Shown here: in pieces, positions 23,272 to 31,104 of the stretch
Position numbering within the stretch: position 1 is the stretch's first letter
Layout: each line of letters begins with the position of its first letter
Assembly: GCA_965141735.1 (NCBI GenBank)
Contig: CBCSOX010000006.1
Location: forward strand, 1 to 34,691
Length of the DNA stretch: 34,691 nucleotides
Direction of reading: 5' to 3'
Origin: Massilioclostridium sp965141735
Lineage (GTDB): Bacteria; Bacillota; Clostridia; Oscillospirales; Ruminococcaceae
The notes under the pieces: model-generated
What the model saw: the letters and a program-made list of their open reading frames with translations, nothing else
Databases searched by the model: none
Told to the model about the DNA's origin: nothing
Made by a program: the position numbers and the translations under genes

Positions 23272-23517
23272 ATGCAAGAAAAATTCAAAGAACAGTTTCG
23301 TTTATTTGGCTACAACCTAAAAACTCATCGAATCCAGTGCAACCTGACCATTCGGCAGCTCTCCGCGATCACCGGCATTCCCAAGCGGCTGTTGCGCCGG
23401 GCGGAACAGGGCGTTATCACCGAGAAATTCAACTCGGTTCACCTTCGCTATCTCGCCCTCGCCCTGCATACCACTCCCTCCACCCTGCTTCCAATCAAAA
23501 TTGAGCCAAATTCTTGA
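23272..23517 (+). CDS. Small XRE-family HTH protein (divergent partner)
   Basis: An 81-aa HTH protein of the Cro/CI type: LKTHRIQCNLTIRQLSAITG, IPKRLLRRAEQGVI, then LRYLALALHTTPSTLLP. The recognition helix (SAITGIPKRLLRRAE) is more basic than that of the divergent regulator and the two are not close homologues. GAGGTGA lies 6 nt before the ATG. Its 3' end overlaps the -35 of the gltX promoter (TTGACG at 23514). Either this protein or its divergent partner could bind the palindrome between them; a two-repressor switch as in phage immunity regions is possible, but no other phage gene is present. Confidence 0.8.
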   Translation: MQEKFKEQFRLFGYNLKTHRIQCNLTIRQLSAITGIPKRLLRRAEQGVITEKFNSVHLRYLALALHTTPSTLLPIKIEPNS

Positions 23518-23545
23518 CGCTTTCCCGGGAACATGGTACTATAAT
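23514..23545 (+). promoter_or_regulatory. Promoter of gltX
   Basis: TTGACG (23514-23519), a 17-nt spacer ending in TGG and TACTAT (23537-23542), an extended -10. TATAAT at 23540-23545 gives a 20-nt spacer alternative. The leader of about 75 nt is too short for a T-box. Confidence 0.65.
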
Positions 23546-23619
23546 ACTGAATTGCAGCCGCGTTTTCCAAAAAACACGGCCAGACAAAAAATAGAATCAG
23601 ATAAGGTGGAAATACTAGA

Positions 23620-25071
23620 ATGGCAAACAAAGTGAGAACTCGTTTTGCACCCTCCCCAACCGGCTATATGCATGTGGGCAACCTGCGCACCGCGCTCTAC
23701 GCCTATCTGCTCGCCAAGAAGGATGGCGGCACCTTTATCCTGCGCATTGAAGACACCGACCGGGAGCGCTATGTTGAGGGCGCGGTGGACATCATTTACA
23801 ACACCCTGCGCAAAACAGGGCTGATCTGGGACGAGGGTCCGGATATCGGCGGCGACTACGGCCCCTACATCCAGAGCGAACGCATGGGGATGTTCAAGGA
23901 CTATGCCCTTCAGCTCGTGGAAAAAGGCGAGGCCTACTACTGCTTCTGCGACAAGGACAGGCTGGAGGAACTGCGCAAAATTCAGCAGGCGTCGAGCATC
24001 GCCCCCAAATACGACGGCCACTGCCGCCATCTGACCCCCGAAGAGATCCAGGAAAAGCTCGACGCGGGCGTCCCCTACGTCATCCGCCAGAAGATGCCGC
24101 TCGAGGGCACAACCACCTTCCACGACGAGGTGTTCGGAGACATCACGGTGGAAAACTCCACCCTCGACGACCAGATCCTCATCAAGACCGACGGCATGCC
24201 GACCTACAACTTCGCAAACGTCGTGGACGACCACACCATGGGCATCACCCATGTGGTCCGCGGCAACGAGTATCTCTCGTCCGCGCCGAAGTACAACCTG
24301 CTGTATAAATCCTTTGGCTGGGAGCCCCCGGTCTACATCCACTGTCCCCCTGTCATGAAGACTGCCACCGAAAAGCTCTCCAAGCGAAACGGGGACGCAT
24401 CGTTTGAGGACCTCATCGCCAAGGGCTACCTCACCGAGGCAGTGGTCAACTACATCGCCCTGCTCGGCTGGAGCCCCAAAGGGGAGCGGGAAATCTTTAC
24501 CCTGCAAGAGCTCTGCCAGGAATTTGACATCAGTGGAATCTCCAAGTCGCCCGCGATCTTTGACAACCAAAAGCTCAAGGCGATCAACGGGGAGTACATC
24601 CGCAAAATGAGCATCGAGCAGTTCCAGGAGCTGGCAACCCCCTACATCCGCCAGACCTGCAAAAAAGAGGATGTTGACCTGAGACTGCTTGCCGAGGTAC
24701 TGCATCCCCGCTGCGAGCTGTTTACCGACATCCCGGAACAGGTGGATTTCATCGACGCTCTGCCGGAATACGACAACGCCATGTACTGCCACAAAAAGAT
24801 GAAGACAAACGAGGAAAATTCCCTTGAAGCGCTCAAGGAAGTGCTGCCTGTGCTCGAAGCGCTCGACGAGTGGAACATGGACAGTATTCACACCGCTCTG
24901 TTTGATCTCATCGCCAAGCTTGAGGTCAAGAACGGCCGGATCCTCTGGCCGGTGCGAGTTGCGACATCCGGCAAGCAGTTCACCCCGGGCGGCGGCATTG
25001 AAATCTGCGCTCTGCTCGGAAAAGAGGAGAGCCTGCGCCGTATCCGCAAGGGAATCGAACAGCTTTCTTAA
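23620..25071 (+). CDS. gltX: Glutamyl-tRNA synthetase
   Basis: A 483-aa class I aminoacyl-tRNA synthetase that charges tRNA-Glu, and in Firmicutes usually tRNA-Gln as well for later transamidation. RFAPSPTGYMHVGNLRTALY holds the HIGH-type motif (residues about 6-25), RIEDTDRER follows, and KLSKRNGDASFEDL holds the KMSKS-type motif near residue 250. YNFANVVDDHTMGITHVVRG and EYLSSAPKY are also characteristic. The C-terminal ~150 residues form the helical anticodon-binding domain. Length is normal. The start has AAGGTGG upstream. The HIGH motif reads MHVG, common in this family. A terminator follows directly at 25084. Confidence 0.97.
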   Translation: MANKVRTRFAPSPTGYMHVGNLRTALYAYLLAKKDGGTFILRIEDTDRERYVEGAVDIIYNTLRKTGLIWDEGPDIGGDYGPYIQSERMGMFKDYALQLVEKGEAYYCFCDKDRLEELRKIQQASSIAPKYDGHCRHLTPEEIQEKLDAGVPYVIRQKMPLEGTTTFHDEVFGDITVENSTLDDQILIKTDGMPTYNFANVVDDHTMGITHVVRGNEYLSSAPKYNLLYKSFGWEPPVYIHCPPVMKTATEKLSKRNGDASFEDLIAKGYLTEAVVNYIALLGWSPKGEREIFTLQELCQEFDISGISKSPAIFDNQKLKAINGEYIRKMSIEQFQELATPYIRQTCKKEDVDLRLLAEVLHPRCELFTDIPEQVDFIDALPEYDNAMYCHKKMKTNEENSLEALKEVLPVLEALDEWNMDSIHTALFDLIAKLEVKNGRILWPVRVATSGKQFTPGGGIEICALLGKEESLRRIRKGIEQLS

Positions 25072-25083
25072 CACAACACACAA

Positions 25084-25118
25084 CGGGAATGCCGGCACTG
25101 CCGCGCATTCCCGTTTTC
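25084..25118 (+). terminator. Terminator of gltX
   Basis: A 9-bp stem (25084-25092 with 25105-25113) with a 12-nt loop, followed by TTTTC, starting 13 nt after the gltX stop. Confidence 0.85.
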
Positions 25119-25155
25119 AGCTGGTTACTTTGCTTTTTCAGCAAAGTAACCAGCT
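25119..25155. repeat. Perfect 16-bp inverted repeat
   Basis: AGCTGGTTACTTTGCT (25119-25134) and its exact complement (25140-25155) flank TTTTC. It follows the gltX terminator at once and has no T-run of its own. It may be an extra hairpin protecting the 3' end or a small dispersed intergenic palindrome. Confidence 0.7.
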
Positions 25156-25186
25156 ATGCCCTATCGCAATTTCTTGTAAAATTCAA

Positions 25187-26176
25187 ATGAAAGACCCAGT
25201 CAATCTCAAAGGAGGAGTTCTTATCAAAATCGTCATTCTTGACAGTCACACCCTTGCGGGAAATGATCTCCCGCTAACCGATTTCAACCAGTTCGGAGAG
25301 GTCGCGAACTACAACCGCACCGAGCCGGACCAGGTGATCCAGCGGATCGGAGACGCTGAAATCGTGCTGTCCAACAAAACAAGAATCACCAATGAAATGA
25401 TCGACGCCTGCCCCAACCTCCAATACATCGGTATTCTCGCAACTGGCTACAACATCCTCGACATCGCCTATGCCGTCCAAAAGGGGATTGTGGTGACCAA
25501 CATCCCGAGCTATTCCTCTCGGGCGGTCGCCCAGCTGACCTTTGCCTATCTGCTGCAGTTCGCCAACAAGGTCACCGCGCACGACGTGGCGGTCAAACGA
25601 GGGGATTGGGAACGCTGCGACGACTTTTGCTTTTACTATCCCACCTTTGAGCTGTGGAACAAAACCATCGGGCTCATTGGCTTTGGCAGCATCGCGCAGG
25701 AGGTGGCAAAGCTCGCTCAGGCGTTCGGCATGGAGGTGCTGGTCTACGCCCGCCATCCCAAGCCGGAGCTTGAGACAGACCGCCTTACTTTTACCAGCCT
25801 GGAAGACCTGCTCAAGCGCAGCGACGCCGTTTCCATTCACGTCCCGCTCAACGACGAGAGTCGGGGGATGATTAACCTCGACCGGCTCTCCCTGATGAAG
25901 CAGTCGGCGCTGCTCATCAACACTGCCCGCGGGCCGGTGGTGGTGGAAAAAGACCTTGCCGCCGCGCTCAACGCGGGACTGATTGCGGGCGCCGCGGTCG
26001 ACGTGGTTTCCAAGGAACCGATCCGCCCGGACAATCCCCTGCTCAAGGCAAAAAACTGCATCATCACCCCGCACATCGCCTGGGCGAGCTTTGAGACCCG
26101 CAAACGGCTGCTCGGCATCGCAGTGGACAACGTCAAGGCATTTTTGAGCGGCACACCGGTCAACCGTGTGAATTAA
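25187..26176 (+). CDS. D-isomer-specific 2-hydroxyacid dehydrogenase (glycerate dehydrogenase/hydroxypyruvate reductase-like)
   Basis: A cytosolic NAD(P)-dependent oxidoreductase that interconverts 2-keto acids and D-2-hydroxy acids. The Rossmann domain carries GFGSIAQEVAKLAQAFGMEV, followed by VYARH. The catalytic Arg lies in NTARGPVVVEKDLAAAL, the Glu in VSKEPIRPDNPLL and the His in ITPHIAWAS. PYSSRAVAQL-type sequence (IPSYSSRAVAQLTFAYLLQ) and absence of an ACT domain fit the glycerate dehydrogenase or hydroxypyruvate reductase group, though substrate cannot be read from sequence. The start is a puzzle: AAAGGAGG (25208-25215) sits 7 nt before ATC at 25223, where a 317-aa protein beginning IKIVILDSHT would have normal family length. 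The in-frame ATG at 25187, used here (329 aa), lacks an SD. Confidence 0.9.
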   Translation: MKDPVNLKGGVLIKIVILDSHTLAGNDLPLTDFNQFGEVANYNRTEPDQVIQRIGDAEIVLSNKTRITNEMIDACPNLQYIGILATGYNILDIAYAVQKGIVVTNIPSYSSRAVAQLTFAYLLQFANKVTAHDVAVKRGDWERCDDFCFYYPTFELWNKTIGLIGFGSIAQEVAKLAQAFGMEVLVYARHPKPELETDRLTFTSLEDLLKRSDAVSIHVPLNDESRGMINLDRLSLMKQSALLINTARGPVVVEKDLAAALNAGLIAGAAVDVVSKEPIRPDNPLLKAKNCIITPHIAWASFETRKRLLGIAVDNVKAFLSGTPVNRVN

Positions 26177-26383
26177 CGAACAAACCGCCAGGCGCTGCTC
26201 TTTTGTATGCGACAGCTCGTTACAGCTGCTTTGCTGACATGGAATCCAGAAACTGCACAAGACCGCATGGCGCAAAGTTTTTCAGCCCCTACTGTCCACT
26301 ATTTTGTGTACGCAAGCGATTTATCCTGCTTGCGCTTGATTGTAAAAAATTATAGGAAATACATCGGCAATAGTAAATCGAGT

Positions 26384-27340
26384 TTAATCGATTTCACACA
26401 GAAATTTTATAATCTCCTGGCTAATTCTCTCATATTCGTAATTGTGAACAGAATGAGGGCAATCCAATTCAATACATTCTCCGCTATCTAGTTGGGAAAT
26501 ATATTCTTTGGGTATCTTGCGCCATGTTTCTTGGTCAAATCCGGTTCCACCGGAACCATCCGAAAGAAAAAACAACATCGGAAGTTGTGGAACTCCCATG
26601 TTTTCAACTGTCTTTGCGTTTTCTTGAACTGTTGCAGTTTCACGAATCATCGTTACCGTGGCGGTACGACTATAAAACACAGCTCTGTATAGTTCTTTTT
26701 CTCGGTCGGATAGTGTTCCATTCTGTATGGCGCCGCTTTCAGCAATTCCAGGTATCAGGCGAGCAACCCCGAGATCTGCTGCCCAACTTGCGAAACGCAT
26801 GAGCGGAAGATTGATCTTCATGCTGTCATAATACTGTGGTACAGCCATATCAAGGCCAACAATTGCTGAAACTTCTTCAGGATATTTTTGCGCCCAATAT
26901 AAAGATTCAAGCCCGGACATCGAGTGTGGGCAGAGAACATACGGTGCATTTACTCCTGCCTCCCGCAGCGCTGTTCTCGTATCCTCAAGTATCGAATCAA
27001 TATCCCTGCCCTTATCAACAACATCGCTGAATCCATAACCAAACTTTTCTACAACAACGATTTTATATGGATCACTTAACAGAGAATAAAGCGATTTAAA
27101 ATCTAATATCGGAGAACATATTCCTCCACCCGACAGAAACACTAAGGTGCGGTCCCCATCTCCCTCGACATATACACTCATGTTATGACCGTCGACTTCT
27201 ACCATTTGTCCAATGGGTGTGAGCAATTTTGCTTCTTTGGATAAATGAACTCTATGATTTATGTAGAGTGCCAGCAGCAAGCCAATAACAATAGCGGCAA
27301 TGATCAGAATAATTTTGATTGCTTTCTTTGCCTTCTTCAT
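26384..27340 (-). CDS. Membrane-anchored alpha/beta hydrolase
   Basis: A 318-aa serine hydrolase with one N-terminal transmembrane helix (about 8-27) after a lysine-rich start, so the enzyme domain is probably outside the membrane. The fold's landmarks are the oxyanion strand TLVFLSGGG (about 65-73), the nucleophile elbow PHSMSGLESLYWAQKYPEEV (Ser near 139, in place of the usual GHSMG), the acid in the FFLSDGSGG region (about 260), and the catalytic His in ELDCPHSVHNYE near the end. The substrate is unknown. AAGGAG lies 9 nt before the ATG. Codon usage is more AT-rich than that of neighbours such as gltX, as it is for the two genes upstream, which suggests that 26.4-28.4 kb arrived together or is a variable region. 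Confidence 0.88.
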   Translation of the reverse strand: MKKAKKAIKIILIIAAIVIGLLLALYINHRVHLSKEAKLLTPIGQMVEVDGHNMSVYVEGDGDRTLVFLSGGGICSPILDFKSLYSLLSDPYKIVVVEKFGYGFSDVVDKGRDIDSILEDTRTALREAGVNAPYVLCPHSMSGLESLYWAQKYPEEVSAIVGLDMAVPQYYDSMKINLPLMRFASWAADLGVARLIPGIAESGAIQNGTLSDREKELYRAVFYSRTATVTMIRETATVQENAKTVENMGVPQLPMLFFLSDGSGGTGFDQETWRKIPKEYISQLDSGECIELDCPHSVHNYEYERISQEIIKFLCEID

Positions 27341-27489
27341 GTTTCATACTCCTTGGTCCATTCGCTCATGAGCCGTGAGACGCGTTTGGATTTTACTTGA
27401 ATCTGCCGCTGTTCCAATGCTTTCTGAACGCGCCGCGCACCCTATCGGCTCTTGTTCTCAGATCTGCTCTAGCTTGGGCAGTTGTATGC

Positions 27490-27954
27490 TCACTTTGTCG
27501 ATTGATCTTTGTCAAGTTTGCCATTCATTTTTTTGACTTTATTTTTCCAGATGAGATACTGAACAACCCATACAACAACAAACACTGCAATAAATATTAC
27601 AAAGTAAGATATAAAGCCGATGACTGTGTGCTCCATCCAATTCGTGAAATATGCAATCGGCATCATCACAATCGCAGTCACCAGAAAATAAATCCCCGTT
27701 TGTTTCGCAATGCTCCAGCTGTCAATTTGCCAGATTACCGAGCACGCCGCAAATGCTGTACCCAACAACCCGCAAAGTACGGCTTGCAAAATCACCGCAT
27801 TGATTTCATTCCCCATTGTTTCAATAAGCTCTGGTATACACGAAGAGTAATATCCGTTCCCCCAGCCGAGTGATAGGAAAATAGTAATGATATATCCCAT
27901 TGCTATCCCCAGAGGGAAGCCCAAAAGTCCTCGCAAGACGGCTTGTTTTTTCAT
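27490..27954 (-). CDS. DUF3021 family four-helix membrane protein
   Basis: A 154-aa integral membrane protein with four hydrophobic segments (about 8-25, 48-70, 78-98 and 112-136) and a charged C-terminal tail (KNKVKKMNGKLDKD). DUF3021 proteins are small membrane partners encoded next to LytTR regulators and are thought to modulate them; the signal is unknown. The true start is ATG at 27954 with GAGGTGA 6 nt upstream; the open frame extends to 28059 through the end of the LytTR gene but that part is not protein-like. It begins 10 nt after the LytTR stop, so the two are one operon. Confidence 0.88.
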   Translation of the reverse strand: MKKQAVLRGLLGFPLGIAMGYIITIFLSLGWGNGYYSSCIPELIETMGNEINAVILQAVLCGLLGTAFAACSVIWQIDSWSIAKQTGIYFLVTAIVMMPIAYFTNWMEHTVIGFISYFVIFIAVFVVVWVVQYLIWKNKVKKMNGKLDKDQSTK

Positions 27955-27964
27955 TTTGTTCACC

Positions 27965-28405
27965 TCATATTCCGAATGCTTGTTTGATTTTGGCAACATA
28001 GCGCCTTGAAACATAGGTAACCGTCCCATCGGACAGGGAGACGCAAATTGTCCCTGCAAAGCTCAAGTCAAAGCTCTTAACCTTTTTCAGATTAATAATT
28101 TCTGAATTGGAAATTCGCACAAAGCGACTTTTGTCAAGTCGTTCCTCTAACTCATAAAGCCTGGAGCGAAGGATGTACTCACCTTGGTTGGTTGTGGCAT
28201 ACACTTTTCCGTTCGCCGCATAAATGCGAATGATATCTGTTTGCTCCAAAATTTCAAGCGCATCCGCTCGAAATCCGGCAAGCATCTGCGGCGTTCCCGC
28301 GGAGAGCATCTTGACAAGAGCGGTTACTTGTTCTGTCATTTGGGCGGTTCGGATAATGATCTTAGGTTCTTCACAGGAACGATCAATCTTGATCTCAATT
28401 TGCAT
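27965..28405 (-). CDS. LytTR-domain transcriptional regulator
   Basis: A 146-aa DNA-binding protein without a receiver domain. The first 45 residues are a short helical N-terminus (RTAQMTEQVTALVKML), and the LytTR domain (about 50-145) shows ILEQTDIIRIYAANGKVYA, YILRSRLYELEERL, RFVRISNSEIINLKKVKSFD and VSRRYVAKIKQAFG, all typical. LytTR proteins bind pairs of direct repeats in major grooves. The partner DUF3021 gene follows at once and probably controls its activity in the membrane. An excellent SD (GAGGAGGTGA) precedes the ATG. A pair of direct repeats lies at the -35 of its own promoter (28449-28468), suggesting autoregulation. The pair resembles the LytTR regulatory systems of lactic acid bacteria. 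Confidence 0.92.
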   Translation of the reverse strand: MQIEIKIDRSCEEPKIIIRTAQMTEQVTALVKMLSAGTPQMLAGFRADALEILEQTDIIRIYAANGKVYATTNQGEYILRSRLYELEERLDKSRFVRISNSEIINLKKVKSFDLSFAGTICVSLSDGTVTYVSRRYVAKIKQAFGI

Positions 28406-28425
28406 TGTGTCACCTCCTCGCTATG

Positions 28426-28468
28426 ATTATAGTATAGGGAAAGCGGGAACCGATTTCCACCGATTCTC
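28426..28468 (-). promoter_or_regulatory. LytTR promoter with direct repeats at the -35
   Basis: On the minus strand TATAAT lies at 28426-28431. At the -35 position there is no TTGACA; instead two direct repeats, ACCGATTTCC (28449-28458) and ACCGATTCTC (28459-28468) on the plus strand, abut each other at 10-bp spacing. This looks like an activator-dependent promoter. Confidence 0.55.
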
Positions 28469-28578
28469 GATAAGTGGTCGTTTTCAAAACGCAGGTGGTA
28501 AAAATATAAAAAGAGTTCAGCCGCATCCCGGCGATCCATATAAATACGGATAAGAGGATATATTCTTTTCAATCGAGT

Positions 28579-28610
28579 AAAAAACCCCGGTGCTAGCACC
28601 GGGGTTTTTT
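28579..28610 (-). terminator. Terminator of the sugar kinase gene
   Basis: A near-perfect palindrome (28581-28594 with 28595-28608, CCCCGGTGCT/AGCACCGGGG core) followed by a T-run on both strands; it lies 10 nt after the stop of the minus-strand kinase gene. Confidence 0.88.
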
Positions 28611-28618
28611 ACTTGGCA

Positions 28619-29578
28619 TTAAGAATTCATCAGCCCGAGAATCTCCTCCATGGTGGGCAGCGCATGGATTGAGCCCTTGCGGGTGGTGGTCATCGACCCG
28701 GTCGCGTTGGCAAACGAGAGGCAGTCGAGCAGCTCCTGCTGGGACAGCGCCTCAGGAGAGCTGGGCGCGTGCAGCATTTTGTAGAGGAACCCGCCCATAA
28801 AGGAATCCCCTGCCGCAGTGGTGTCCGCCACCTTGACCGGGTATGCAGTCATCGAAACGGTGCATTCCCGGTTGAGCGCGAGGGCGCCGTCCCCACCGAG
28901 GCTGATGAGAACCACCTTGAGATTTTCATAGCGGTCGAGCAGTTCCTGCGCGCCCTGCTTGAAATCGGTGCAGCCGGTCAGGAACACCAGCTCCTCCTCT
29001 GAGAGCTTGAGGATGTTGGCGTAAGTGACTCCCTTGAGGATCCACTCTTTGGCAAGCTCAGCGTACTCCCACAGATTCAGGCGGAGATTGGGGTCATAGG
29101 AGATGAGCTTGCCCTTCTCACGGGCGTATTCCGCGGCGGCGAATGTGGCGCTGCGGGAGGGTTCGGCTGTCATCGACACCGAGCCGAAGTGAAAGATGCG
29201 GCAGTCATCGATCATCCCCCGGTTGACTTCCTCGGGGGTGAGCATGACGTCGGCAGTATGGTTGCGGTAAAAACTGAAGGAACGGTCCCCCGTCTCGCTC
29301 AGGTGGACAAACGCAAGGGTCGTCTGATACTCATCCGAGAGCACCATCCCCTGGGAAGAGACGCCGTTGTCGTCGAGCGTCTGTTTCAGAGCGTGGCCGA
29401 ATGGATCGTTGCCCACCTTGCCAATAAATCCGGCGCTGCACCCGAGTTTTGCGAGCATACACAGCATGTTGGAGGGCGCCCCGCCCGGATTGCGTTCAAA
29501 AATTGGATTGTGATTTGCTGAAACCCCGACCGGGGTAAAGTCGATGAGCATCTCACCCAGAGCAACAACATCATACAT
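28619..29578 (-). CDS. PfkB-family sugar kinase, probable fructokinase
   Basis: A 319-aa cytosolic ribokinase-fold kinase that phosphorylates a sugar with ATP. The N-terminal VALGEMLIDFTP and GGAPSNMLCMLAKLG (PfkB signature 1 region) bind sugar. The C-terminal signature VADTTAAGDSFMGGFLYKML (about 246-265) holds the anion hole and the catalytic Asp in AAGD. ISYDPNLRLNLW and KLSEEELVFLTG are typical of the fructokinase (ScrK-like) group; 2-dehydro-3-deoxygluconate kinases are a close alternative. ATG at 29578 with GAAGGTGA upstream is preferred to GTG at 29593. It stands between two terminating genes with no sugar transporter nearby, so substrate is inferred from motifs only. Confidence 0.9.
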   Translation of the reverse strand: MYDVVALGEMLIDFTPVGVSANHNPIFERNPGGAPSNMLCMLAKLGCSAGFIGKVGNDPFGHALKQTLDDNGVSSQGMVLSDEYQTTLAFVHLSETGDRSFSFYRNHTADVMLTPEEVNRGMIDDCRIFHFGSVSMTAEPSRSATFAAAEYAREKGKLISYDPNLRLNLWEYAELAKEWILKGVTYANILKLSEEELVFLTGCTDFKQGAQELLDRYENLKVVLISLGGDGALALNRECTVSMTAYPVKVADTTAAGDSFMGGFLYKMLHAPSSPEALSQQELLDCLSFANATGSMTTTRKGSIHALPTMEEILGLMNS

Positions 29579-29619
29579 AGAAATCACCTTCACCTTTCAA
29601 AAAGTCCAGCAGGCGGTGT

Positions 29620-30957
29620 TTATTTGTAACGCCTGGTGTATTTTTTCTTTTTCCTGCGCTTGTTGTAGAGCACGACGAGCACGATATACGCAATGATAAA
29701 CGCAATCAGAATTGCGAGAATCAACAGGAACCACCAGGAAGTGACAACGGTCTTGACCAGATACAGGGTATAGGCGATCTGGCTGCGGCCGACGTCCTCT
29801 GCGGCGACGACCGTTACCGTCTGGACCACTTCGTTTTGGAGCTTGAGCTGCACTTCCCCGATTTTATCCCCCTTGCGGATGGGCGCCTGCACCGTTTCGG
29901 GCAGGCTGGAGGTGTCCCACATCACAGCCTCTTCCTTGACATCCTTGGGCAGCAGCTCGGACACCGCGTCCTGGGTGGTGAGCACCAGAGAATCGGTCCC
30001 TTTGGCAAACTCCACCTTGACGTCGTTTGGAATTGTCTTGCTGCCCGGGCGGGCGAGCACTTTGCTCTCAAAGGTCTTGAACGCCCAGTCGTACAGAGCG
30101 GCGTGGTCTGCGTAGGTGACAAAACTGTTCTGTCCGTGCGCGCCAAGGGTCACCAACAAATAGGTGTAGCCGTCCTGCTTCGCCATTGTGACCAGATTAA
30201 AATACTCGTTGCTCGTCCCTGTTTTGATGCCCTGTACATAGTTGCGGGAGTACCCGCCGTTCAAATCGGTATTGGAGGACATCATCTTGTTGGTGTGTGA
30301 GATAACGCGCGGCTCGGGATGTTTGTTGGTCGCCGCCATCGTGTAGGAATAGGTGGTGGCAATCTCCCGGAATCTCGCGCCGATCTGTTCGTTGGTGAGC
30401 GCGTAGTTGGTGATCAGGTACATGTCGTAAGCGGTGGTCAGCTGGTCGGGCTCATCGAGGCCGTGGGCATTGACAAAATGGGTGTTGGTGCAGCCGATCT
30501 CTTCCGCCTTTGCATTCATCATGTCAATAAACTTCTGAATATCTCCCTGGCCAATGTAGTCGGCGATAATGCTTGCCCCCTCACAGGCAGAGCGGAGCAT
30601 AAGAGCGTAGAGCAGGTCCTTCATCGAAAGCTGCTCATCGACGCGCAGGTCCGCATTGGAGGCGGAGAGCCCGTAAAGCTGGTCAAACACATAGGCGGGC
30701 GCTGTGACCATCGTGTTGTCGATGTCGTCGATGGTTTCCAGGGCAATAATCGCGGTCATGATCTTTGTCGTCGACGCAGGGAGATACTGCGTCTGGGCGT
30801 TTTTCTCATAGATGACCTTGCCCGTCTCCATATTGACAAGATAGGCCGCTTCGCTGTTGATTTCAAAGTCTGGGGTATAGGCCGCCTGCACTGTAAACGG
30901 GGCAAACAGCGAGACAAGGACGATGCAGGGGACCAGCAGAAAAATTAATCGCTTCAA
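29620..30957 (-). CDS. D-alanyl-D-alanine carboxypeptidase (DacF-like PBP5 family)
   Basis: A 445-aa penicillin-binding protein that trims the terminal D-Ala from peptidoglycan stem peptides outside the cell. A signal peptide ends at about VQAAYT. The S11 peptidase domain has the SxxK motif PASTTKIM with Ser62, the second motif as S123-A-C125 in RSACEGASIIADYI rather than SxN, and KTG in GIKTGTSNEY. A PBP5 C-terminal beta domain follows, then a transmembrane helix (about 405-430) and a very basic tail, so it is a C-terminally anchored enzyme. The start is taken as TTG at 30957, because AGGAG lies 10 nt upstream and the result is a typical MKRLIFLLV signal peptide; the frame opens at TTG 30975, overlapping the SD. 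DacF in Bacillus acts in the forespore; here a vegetative role is equally possible. Confidence 0.92.
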   Translation of the reverse strand: MKRLIFLLVPCIVLVSLFAPFTVQAAYTPDFEINSEAAYLVNMETGKVIYEKNAQTQYLPASTTKIMTAIIALETIDDIDNTMVTAPAYVFDQLYGLSASNADLRVDEQLSMKDLLYALMLRSACEGASIIADYIGQGDIQKFIDMMNAKAEEIGCTNTHFVNAHGLDEPDQLTTAYDMYLITNYALTNEQIGARFREIATTYSYTMAATNKHPEPRVISHTNKMMSSNTDLNGGYSRNYVQGIKTGTSNEYFNLVTMAKQDGYTYLLVTLGAHGQNSFVTYADHAALYDWAFKTFESKVLARPGSKTIPNDVKVEFAKGTDSLVLTTQDAVSELLPKDVKEEAVMWDTSSLPETVQAPIRKGDKIGEVQLKLQNEVVQTVTVVAAEDVGRSQIAYTLYLVKTVVTSWWFLLILAILIAFIIAYIVLVVLYNKRRKKKKYTRRYK

Positions 30958-31104
30958 TATAGACAATCTCCTCAAAATAGTGTATTATTTAAATTAAGTA
31001 TAACAAAATAGCGGGGCAATTTCAATTGCAAACCGTCACTTATTTGTGAAGGATTCGTGAAACTTGTCCGCATGACTGCATAGAAATCTGAGGAGGAAAC
31101 CACT

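Noticed and set aside
22944..23517. Divergent XRE genes as the immunity region of a prophage.
   Set aside because: No integrase, replication or structural phage gene and no attachment repeats are found on either side.
23545..23619. T-box or other riboswitch before gltX, and a SAM riboswitch before metY (30976-31104).
   Set aside because: Both leaders are too short and show no specifier, antiterminator or aptamer pattern.
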